Origin: Caldifarciminota bacterium
Lineage (GTDB): Bacteria; Hydrothermota; Tepidihabitantia; Tepidihabitantales; Tepidihabitantaceae
Assembly (NCBI GenBank): GCA_011049385.1
Contig: DSBX01000124.1
Coordinates: 1 to 5,227, forward strand
DNA: 5,227 nucleotides
Reading direction: 5' to 3'
Positions 1 through 4,558 of the stretch are shown piece by piece (position 1 is the first letter of the stretch; each line of letters begins with the position of its first letter). Under the pieces are notes generated by a model. It did not search any database, had not been told where the DNA came from, and was given only the letters and a program-made list of their open reading frames with translations. Both the position numbers and the translations under genes were made by a program.

Positions 1-216
1 CCAGTGACCCCCCCCGTCATCGGGCCGGTAATCCGGAGCATCATCCGGCCGGTCACTCTCCGGGTCACCCGGCGTGTCATCCGGCGCATCATTCGGCCGA
101 TGATACGGCGGACAATCCGGCCGGTAATCCGCCCGCTTACCCGCCCGGCAACCGGCCCGGTCACCGCCCGCGTCACCGACCCGGTTACTCTCCCGGCCAT
201 CGGCCCGGTCATCTGG
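1..216. repeat. Degenerate 12-bp tandem repeat (minisatellite), 18 units, open at left edge
   Basis: Eighteen consecutive 12-bp units run from 1 to 216 with no insertion or deletion, in the register 1-12, 13-24, 25-36 and so on. The consensus is close to CCGGTCATCCGG. Well-matched units include 25-36, 73-84, 121-132 and 205-216. Diverged ones include 49-60 and 181-192, which both end in ACTCTC. Where units meet, CCGGCCGG palindromes form (45-52, 117-124). Because 12 is a multiple of 3, every frame reads as a four-residue repeat: PVIR-like on plus, and PDDR-like or MTGR-like on minus. Open frames here therefore do not show coding. Substitutions fall at all three codon positions and there is no start with a ribosome binding site, so I regard it as noncoding. 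The array continues beyond the window, so its full length is unknown. Confidence 0.85.
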
Positions 217-231
217 AGAATGCGGGTGGGT

Positions 232-260
232 GTGGGAACGGTCTCTAGACCGCGATTGCC
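232..260. repeat. 29-bp unit with CGGTCT/AGACCG hairpin, bounded by GTGGGAA direct repeats
   Basis: A perfect 6-bp inverted repeat, CGGTCT (239-244) and AGACCG (247-252), is separated by two bases. GTGGGAA occurs at 232-238 and again at 261-267, exactly 29 bases apart, so 232-260 looks like one unit of a dispersed or tandem repeat whose next copy begins at 261. From memory it resembles small hairpin repeats of the form GTGGGAnCGG...CCGCGATT seen in many copies in environmental GC-rich genomes. That resemblance is unverified. No gene lies here. Confidence 0.5.
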
Positions 261-261
261 G

Positions 262-297
262 TGGGAATTCCGGGGACAGGACTTCCCGGAATTCCCA
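262..297. repeat. Perfect 13-bp inverted repeat, REP/MITE-like; possible 3' end hairpin of the rudS transcript
   Basis: The arm TGGGAATTCCGGG (262-274) is perfectly complementary to CCCGGAATTCCCA (285-297) across a 10-base loop. On the minus strand it begins 16 bases after the stop codon of rudS, so it would form a strong stem-loop at the 3' end of the transcript. No T-run follows on the minus strand, so it does not qualify as a standard intrinsic terminator. The motif ATTCCGGGGACAG in the left arm and loop resembles repeats associated with REP-associated tyrosine transposases, as I remember them. A REP-like or non-autonomous element is therefore a good alternative to a terminator. Confidence 0.65.
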
Positions 298-313
298 GAG
301 CCGCAAGCCGCGT

Positions 314-1375
314 TCAGTCCGTCTTCCGGCCCTTGCCCGAATCGCTGATGAACTGGAGTTCTTCCGGGTAAGGGCTGAAGAAGGTCTGGCTCGCCAGGTA
401 CTCTTCGCCGAACCGGGCGACCCAGGCCCGGATGATGCTCTGGGGCACGCTCAGCGGCACCCGGCCCGCGCGGTAGCTCTCGAGCGTCTCAAGAAAAAAA
501 CGCTTCTCCCCGGCCTTGACCCGGTCCTTGAAGTAGCCGAGCCCGTGCATCAGCACGTTGATGGCCGAGGTATAGCGCGGCGGCCGGGCGAACGCCTCCG
601 GCAGTTTCGCGCCGTAGGCCGCGAACAGCTCCGCGACCGGCCGCTTCTCAGGATTCGCTACGATGCGGCCGAGCTCGCGCATCTTCGTCTGGTTGTAGCC
701 CATCAGCAGGAGCTTGTTCTCGGCCTGGAACCGGACCAGCCCGGCCATCGTCGGCCGCGCGGCCAGTTCGCGCCACCGGGCCGAGACGTAGACCCGGGTG
801 AGGAAATGCTCGCGGATGGTGAAGTTGGTGAGCCGGCCTTCGTCCTCGACCGCCGCGGCCGGAAACCGCTCCAGCACCGCGCCGCCGAAGAAGCCCGCAA
901 TCCGCCTGGGCAGGGCCTGGCCGGATTCGTCCTTGAACAGCTTGACGTCGAGCAGGCCGCAACTGGGCGAGCGGCTCTTGAGCACGAAGCCGTCCACCGG
1001 GCAGAGGATAACCCCCTCCCTTTCATTCCCTCCCCCTTGAGGGGGAGGGAGGGGTGAGGGTGTTTCGAGGTTGTCCAGGAAGTCACGGGCGTAGCCGCGC
1101 ATCTCCTCCGAGACGTCCCGGCCGGTGGCGGGCTGGACCAGCCGCAGTGCTTCGCCCGACCGGACAATCCGGATCGGGTCCCGGGGTATGCCGAGCCCGA
1201 TATCCGTCTCCGGGCAGGGCGTGACGCAGTCGAAGAACCGGCGGTTTCGCGTCCGATGCGAGGCCCGCCACTGCTCGACCGCTTCGGACGCGACCCCCTG
1301 CCCGTTGTACCGGCAGTTCTCAAAGCCCAGGCACCGGCTGAACACGACCTTCGGAGTCGGAAAGCCGGTCATCAT
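314..1375 (-). CDS. rudS: DUF523-DUF1722 fusion protein, RudS-type tRNA 4-thiouridine desulfidase (carries an in-frame insertion)
   Basis: This 353-residue protein has an N-terminal DUF523 (TudS, thiouracil desulfidase) domain at about residues 8-150 and a C-terminal DUF1722 (YbgA-like) domain at about 183-340. Known members of DUF523 use a [4Fe-4S] cluster held by conserved cysteines to remove sulfur from thiouracil. DUF523-DUF1722 fusions (RudS) act on 4-thiouridine in tRNA. Visible family motifs are SRCLG (C15), C21, CPE (C54), PRDPIRI (64-70) and KSRSPSCG with C139. The DUF1722 part shows the FTIREHFLTRVY and ENKLLLMGYNQTKMRELG motifs. Between FLDNLE (to 104) and VDGFVLK (from 127) lies an extra low-complexity segment of about 20 residues, encoded by a palindromic repeat. 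The frame stays open on both sides, so I call an intact gene, although activity could be affected. The gene starts inside the end of tspO (ATGA overlap). Domain assignment is confident; substrate is inferred from the fusion architecture. Confidence 0.88.
   Translation of the reverse strand: MMTGFPTPKVVFSRCLGFENCRYNGQGVASEAVEQWRASHRTRNRRFFDCVTPCPETDIGLGIPRDPIRIVRSGEALRLVQPATGRDVSEEMRGYARDFLDNLETPSPLPPPQGGGNEREGVILCPVDGFVLKSRSPSCGLLDVKLFKDESGQALPRRIAGFFGGAVLERFPAAAVEDEGRLTNFTIREHFLTRVYVSARWRELAARPTMAGLVRFQAENKLLLMGYNQTKMRELGRIVANPEKRPVAELFAAYGAKLPEAFARPPRYTSAINVLMHGLGYFKDRVKAGEKRFFLETLESYRAGRVPLSVPQSIIRAWVARFGEEYLASQTFFSPYPEELQFISDSGKGRKTD
1012..1060. repeat. Palindromic repeat element inserted in frame within rudS
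   Basis: A perfect inverted repeat, CCCTCCCCCT (1028-1037) and AGGGGGAGGG (1040-1049), is separated by TG and flanked by further C-runs on the left (1012-1020) and G-runs on the right (1051-1060). In the rudS frame it encodes residues of the type PSPLPPPQGGGNEREG (about 105-121), unlike the rest of the protein. It falls between two conserved DUF523 segments that normally lie close together. The composition matches a widely dispersed class of small palindromic repeats that I recall from many bacterial genomes. Exact borders cannot be set without an empty homologue; 1001-1063 is the maximal span. Confidence 0.75.
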
Positions 1376-1857
1376 CCTCCTTTACGGTTGAGCACCATTG
1401 TCGCGCCGTTGAGCACCACGGCGAAACTGACCCGGCCGATGTAGGGCACCATCAGCCAGCCGGCGGCAGGCGTGACCCGGAAGAAGAGCACCATCGTGCC
1501 GAGGATGGCAACCCAGAGCAGGATTATCTCGATGAACCCGGCCAGCGGCGAGCGCAGGCCGAAGAACAGGAACGACCAGGCGACGTTGAGCGCAAGCTGG
1601 GCCAGGAACAGCGCGAGCGCCGGCTTCACGCCCGGAGTGCCGAGCCCCCGGCTCCAGACCAGCCAGGCGGCCAGCCCCATCAGGATGTAGAGCACGGTCC
1701 AGGCCGGCCCGAACAGCCAGTTCGGCGGATTGAACACCGGCTTGTTGAGCGTCGTGTACCAGCCCGCAATCGCCGGCCGCGTCGCCAGCGAGCCCAGCGC
1801 CCCGGCCGCGAGCGGCAGGGCGAAACTGACGAGCACCCGGACAGCGTTGTTGTTCAT
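1372..1857 (-). CDS. tspO: TspO/MBR family tryptophan-rich sensory protein
   Basis: This 161-residue membrane protein has five predicted transmembrane helices (about 6-23, 46-69, 78-100, 103-126, 131-155), the normal TspO length and topology. Family signatures are W33, the KPVFNPPNWLFGPAW stretch (39-53) followed by LY (56-57), NVAWSFLFF (91-99) and a C-terminal PY(x)nVSFAVVLN block (138-150). TspO proteins bind porphyrins and are linked to tetrapyrrole and photo-oxidative stress control. Position 142 is Arg, where relatives usually have Trp (PYLxW). I chose ATG at 1857, 8 bases after AAGGA (1870-1866). A GTG directly upstream (1860) is the alternative. The 3' end overlaps rudS by 4 nt and its last codons contain the rudS Shine-Dalgarno sequence, so the two genes are probably translationally coupled. 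It may share the parAB transcript or have its own promoter in the 79-nt gap, where I see none that is convincing. Confidence 0.93.
   Translation of the reverse strand: MNNNAVRVLVSFALPLAAGALGSLATRPAIAGWYTTLNKPVFNPPNWLFGPAWTVLYILMGLAAWLVWSRGLGTPGVKPALALFLAQLALNVAWSFLFFGLRSPLAGFIEIILLWVAILGTMVLFFRVTPAAGWLMVPYIGRVSFAVVLNGATMVLNRKGG
1376..1383 (-). promoter_or_regulatory. Strong Shine-Dalgarno AAAGGAGG for rudS, abutting the start codon
   Basis: On the minus strand the sequence reads AAAGGAGG followed at once by ATGATG. Spacing is 0 nt to the first ATG (1375) and 3 nt to the second (1372), both shorter than the usual 5-9. The same bases encode the final Arg-Lys-Gly-Gly of TspO. No later ATG precedes the conserved SRCLG motif, so initiation must be at one of these two ATGs or rely on re-initiation after the overlapping TGA. 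The second ATG is slightly better placed. Confidence 0.7.
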
Positions 1858-1872
1858 CACCGGCTTCCTTGC

Positions 1873-1889
1873 GTCCCGTCCATCGGGAC
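1873..1889 (-). other. Small hairpin in the M23-tspO intergenic gap
   Basis: Arms GTCCCG (1873-1878) and CGGGAC (1884-1889) form a 6-bp stem with a 5-base loop. On the minus strand it sits between the M23 stop codon and the tspO ribosome binding site, ending 2 nt before AAGGA. No T-run follows, so it is not a standard terminator. It could modulate tspO translation, cause partial attenuation, or be coincidental in such GC-rich DNA. Confidence 0.3.
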
Positions 1890-1936
1890 CCCTCGATACC
1901 GTTTCGTTCCGGCCATCAACAGCTTCATCCCAACGG

Positions 1937-2692
1937 TCAGCGCAGAACCATCAGCTCGGCCGGGTCAACCGGTTCGCCGTAGCGGCGCACTTCGAAATGA
2001 AGATGCGGCGCGGTCGAGCGGCCGGTCGAGCCGACGGTGCCGATCGGTTGTCCCGCGCGCACCGAATCACCGACCGCGGCCTGCCGCTCGCGCAGGTGTC
2101 CGTAGAAAGTCTCGAAGCCGCCCGGGTGCGTCAGCCGCAGGTGGTGGCCGAAGATGCTGTCCTCGCTCGCTTCCGCCACGACGCCGTCCGCCGACGCGCG
2201 CACCGGCGTCCCGGCCCGGGCGGCGAGGTCTACGCCGGGATGGTCCCGGCTGAAACGCCGCGAGACGACGAACTCCTCGACCGGCCTCAGCGAAGGCACC
2301 GGCGCACTGCCCCAGGCGTCGGGCGCGGCATCCTCGATATCGTCACGGTCGCCGGGCAGTACGCTCCAGTCCACCGGCGGCGGGGTCAGTTCGACCCCGA
2401 GCATCTCGGCGTAGCGGCGCTCGAGTTCCTCGAGCCGGTCCAGCCGCTGGCGCAGTTCCGCCACCCGGACGAACTCGGCCTCGAGCTGGACGTTGCGCGT
2501 TTCGAGATATGACAGCCGGGCGGTCCGGTGCAGCCCGGCCCAGCCCAGCACCAGCGCGAACACGACCAGCACCAGCAACAGCGCGGCGATGACGCCGGCC
2601 AGCCGCACCGCGGCCAGCGACAGCGTACCCCGGTGGGAGCGGCTGTTGTAGTTGGTGGTGACGAGAAAGGAGACCTGGCGCTTGCCGGTCAT
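1937..2692 (-). CDS. Membrane-anchored M23 family peptidase (LytM-type), parAB-linked
   Basis: This 251-residue protein has a short basic cytoplasmic N-terminus, one transmembrane helix at about 30-53, a coiled-coil-like segment rich in Glu, Arg and Leu (about 58-98), a Pro/Asp-rich linker (about 101-136) and a C-terminal LytM/M23 domain (about 137-248). The metallopeptidase motifs are complete: HPGVD (H151, D155), YGHL (H199) and HLHFE (H230, H232). H151, D155 and H232 should bind zinc and H199 and H230 should be catalytic. It should therefore be an active peptidoglycan endopeptidase rather than an EnvC/NlpD-type activator with a degenerate site. The domain faces the periplasm or exterior. 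Its ATG lies one base after the parB TAG, so translation is likely coupled. The genomic position suggests wall remodelling coordinated with chromosome segregation or division. The cleaved bond cannot be told from sequence. Confidence 0.93.
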   Translation of the reverse strand: MTGKRQVSFLVTTNYNSRSHRGTLSLAAVRLAGVIAALLLVLVVFALVLGWAGLHRTARLSYLETRNVQLEAEFVRVAELRQRLDRLEELERRYAEMLGVELTPPPVDWSVLPGDRDDIEDAAPDAWGSAPVPSLRPVEEFVVSRRFSRDHPGVDLAARAGTPVRASADGVVAEASEDSIFGHHLRLTHPGGFETFYGHLRERQAAVGDSVRAGQPIGTVGSTGRSTAPHLHFEVRRYGEPVDPAELMVLR

Positions 2693-2693
2693 T

Positions 2694-3530
2694 CTATCCG
2701 CCGGTAATCAGCCGGACCATCCGCTCGAGGTCTTCCCACGAATGGTAGCGGACAACGACCCGGCCCGAGCCCTTGCCCGAATCCGCGACCTCGACCTTCG
2801 TGCCCAGCCGTTGTTGCAACCGCTCCTCAACCTCGCGGACGTGAACATCCTTCTCTTTCCGCCTGCGCCGGCCGGTCCCGGCCGGGCCCGCACAGATGGC
2901 CTCGGCCTGGCGCACCGACAGCCCGTCCCGGATGATCCGCTCCGCGAGCTCGACCTGCTCGCGCCGGACCGAAAGCTGGAGCAGGGCCCGGGCGTGGCCC
3001 GCGCTCAGAAGCCCGGCCGCGACCGCGTCCCGCACTTTGAAAGGCAGGCCGAGCAGGCGCAGGGCATTGGCGACGGTCGAGCGGTCGCGGCCGACCTTGG
3101 CGGCAATCTCTTCCTGGCTGAGCCCGAACTCGTCGGCCAGCCGCTTGTAGGCCAGCGCCTCGTCAATCGGGTTCAGGTTGCGGCGCTGGACGTTCTCGAC
3201 CAGCGCCAGTTCGAGCATCTCCCCGTCGGTCGCGGACCGCACCACCGCCGGGATCTCGGTGAGCCCGGCCCTGACCGCGGCCCGGAACCGCCGCTCGCCC
3301 ATCACCAGCTCGTAGCCGTCGCGACGACGGCGAACCACCACCGGCTGGAGCACGCCCTTCTCGCGCACCGAAACGGTCAGGTCTTCGATATCGTCCTCGA
3401 CCCGCCGGCGCGGCTGGAACGGGTTGGGCCGAATCTCGGTCAGCGGAATCGTCCGCGCCTCGGCGGCAAGCTCCCGTCGCGTCTCCTCCGGGATGATCGC
3501 CTTGATGCCCTTGCCCAGCGCGCGCCGCAT
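2694..3530 (-). CDS. parB: Chromosome-partitioning protein ParB (Spo0J family)
   Basis: This 278-residue protein has the normal length and order for chromosomal ParB. The N-terminal LGKGIKAI motif (5-12) is the peptide that stimulates the ParA ATPase. The ParB/Srx nucleotide-binding domain spans about 26-118 and carries GERRFRA (78-84) and ENVQRRNLNP (112-121), the CTP-contacting motifs. A helix-turn-helix (about 137-160, LSQEEIAAKVGRDRSTVANAL) recognises parS. A basic linker (220-227) is followed by a C-terminal dimerisation region (about 229-276). ParB loads at parS, slides as a CTP-gated clamp and cooperates with ParA in origin segregation. The start codon overlaps the parA stop (TGATG, one shared base). 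GGAGG at 3542-3538 lies 7 nt upstream and supports this start. No canonical parS (TGTTTCACGTGAAACA-like) is visible in the window. Confidence 0.96.
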   Translation of the reverse strand: MRRALGKGIKAIIPEETRRELAAEARTIPLTEIRPNPFQPRRRVEDDIEDLTVSVREKGVLQPVVVRRRRDGYELVMGERRFRAAVRAGLTEIPAVVRSATDGEMLELALVENVQRRNLNPIDEALAYKRLADEFGLSQEEIAAKVGRDRSTVANALRLLGLPFKVRDAVAAGLLSAGHARALLQLSVRREQVELAERIIRDGLSVRQAEAICAGPAGTGRRRRKEKDVHVREVEERLQQRLGTKVEVADSGKGSGRVVVRYHSWEDLERMVRLITGG

Positions 3531-4462
3531 CAGCCTTCCTCCCCTTCCGTCGCGGGCACGGAAAGACGCGGGCTGTGCTCCTGCTCCCCGGCCCCTTCTC
3601 CTCCGCTCCGGGTCCCGGTGGTTCGAATCTCCTGCGTGCCGTCCGGCCTCATCCGCCGCCGGGCCAGCAGTTCGGCCGCGAGCGCGGCATAGGCCTGGGC
3701 CCCGGCCGACTGGCCGTCGTACTCGAATATCGGTCGGCCGAAGCTCGGCGCCTCGGCCAGGCGGACACTGCGGGGTATCACCGTCTCGAACACCTGCTCG
3801 CCGAAGAACCCCCGGACCTCCTCCGCCACCTGCCGGGCCAGGGTCAGCCGCGTCGAGTACATCGTCAGCAACACGCCTTCGACCTCCAGCCGCGGATTCA
3901 GCGCCCGCCGCACGCGGTTGATGGTTTCAAGCAGGCGTGAGATTCCCTCCAGCGCATAGTACTCGGCCTGCACCGGCACGAGCACGCTGTCGGCCGCGAC
4001 GAGGCCGTTCAGGGTCAGGATGCCGAGCGAAGGCGCACAGTCAATGACCACGAACCGGTACTCCCGGTCCACCAGGCCCAGCGCCCGGCCCAGCCGGTTC
4101 TCCCGGTCCTCCGCGTCCACCAGTTCGACCTCGGCCGCGGCCAGGTCAATCGCGCCGGGCAGGAGGTCGAGGTTCTCGGCCCGGTCCCGCAACAGCGCCT
4201 CCTCCACCCGCTGGGCCTCGTTCAACGCTTCGTAGACCGATGCGCCCAGCTTGGTCCGGTCCACCCCCAGCCCGAGCGTCGCGTGGGCCTGCGGGTCAAG
4301 GTCCACCAGCAGGACCCGGCCGCCGCGCCGGGCCAGCGCCGCCGCCAGGTTCACCGAGGTCGTCGTCTTGCCGACCCCGCCCTTCTGGTTGCAGACCGCG
4401 ATGCGCCGCGCCCGGGCCGGCGCGGCGGCGGAAAACCCGGTACCGCTCTCGGGAGAGAACAC
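3530..4462 (-). CDS. parA: Chromosome-partitioning ATPase ParA (Soj family), GTG start
   Basis: This 310-residue ParA/MinD-superfamily ATPase has a deviant Walker A motif KGGVGKTT (27-34, signature K27 and K32), Walker A' LVDLDPQ (52-58) and Walker B FVVIDCAPS (137-145). The segment IPRSVRLAEAPSFGRPI (229-245) is typical of chromosomal Soj proteins. It dimerises on ATP, binds nucleoid DNA and is released by ParB to drive origin segregation. Compared with the usual length of about 250-260 residues there is an 18-20-residue N-terminal lead and a Gly/Glu/Ser/Thr-rich, probably disordered tail of about 40 residues (about 270-310). I chose GTG at 4462 because an in-frame TAG lies four codons upstream (4474-4472) and no ATG occurs before the Walker A motif. 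No Shine-Dalgarno sequence is well placed. A promoter immediately upstream predicts a leaderless transcript. First gene of the minus-strand cluster. Confidence 0.96.
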   Translation of the reverse strand: MFSPESGTGFSAAAPARARRIAVCNQKGGVGKTTTSVNLAAALARRGGRVLLVDLDPQAHATLGLGVDRTKLGASVYEALNEAQRVEEALLRDRAENLDLLPGAIDLAAAEVELVDAEDRENRLGRALGLVDREYRFVVIDCAPSLGILTLNGLVAADSVLVPVQAEYYALEGISRLLETINRVRRALNPRLEVEGVLLTMYSTRLTLARQVAEEVRGFFGEQVFETVIPRSVRLAEAPSFGRPIFEYDGQSAGAQAYAALAAELLARRRMRPDGTQEIRTTGTRSGGEGAGEQEHSPRLSVPATEGEEG

Positions 4463-4468
4463 TTCGAG

Positions 4469-4497
4469 AATCTAACTCCCCGGCCCGGCCAAGTCAA
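4469..4497 (-). promoter_or_regulatory. Sigma70-type promoter of parA, predicted leaderless start
   Basis: Reading the minus strand, TTGACT (4497-4492, five of six to consensus) and TAGATT (4474-4469, four of six, fits TAnnnT) are separated by 17 nt. Six bases separate the -10 box from the G of the parA GTG, placing +1 at or next to the start codon. The absence of an SD before this GTG agrees with a leaderless mRNA. Confidence 0.65.
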
Positions 4498-4504
4498 CCG
4501 CCTC

Positions 4505-4532
4505 TTGCACTGTCGCCGATTCACGGCATAAT
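4505..4532 (+). promoter_or_regulatory. Sigma70-type promoter of the rightward gene
   Basis: TTGCAC (4505-4510) and CATAAT (4527-4532) are separated by 16 nt. TAATAT at 4529-4534 with an 18-nt spacer is an overlapping alternative. Transcription would begin near 4539-4541, giving a leader of about 20 nt that still contains the GGAGG at 4547-4551. Only 7 bp separate this -35 box from that of the parA promoter on the other strand. A small inverted repeat, GCCG (4515-4518) and CGGC (4524-4527), lies in the spacer and could be an operator half-site pair, though it is weak. Confidence 0.6.
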
Positions 4533-4558
4533 ATGGGCTCAGATGTGGAGGCCTACCC

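Noticed and set aside
1..216. Possible CRISPR array
   Set aside because: The repeat units are contiguous 12-mers with no spacers between them, unlike CRISPR repeats of about 25-40 bp separated by unique spacers.
4..348. Plus-strand frame giving PVIR-type tetrapeptide repeats
   Set aside because: It arises from the 12-bp tandem repeat, in which frames stay open because the period is a multiple of three. There is no ribosome binding site or codon-position bias, and the frame ends inside rudS on the wrong strand.
230..1057. Plus-strand open frame of 275 codons
   Set aside because: It starts in the repeat region and runs antisense to the DUF523-DUF1722 gene, whose conserved cysteine and family motifs show that the minus strand is the coding one.
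3620..3632. tRNA T-arm-like string GGTTCGAATCTCC
   Set aside because: The flanking bases do not form a 5-bp T-stem, no acceptor, D or anticodon arms are present, and the site lies within the parA coding tail.
2652..3692. Long plus-strand open frame opposite parB and parA
   Set aside because: It is antisense to two genes with complete motif sets and clear translational junctions. Long antisense frames are expected in such GC-rich coding DNA, and the translation is low-complexity Arg/Pro/His-rich with no family resemblance.
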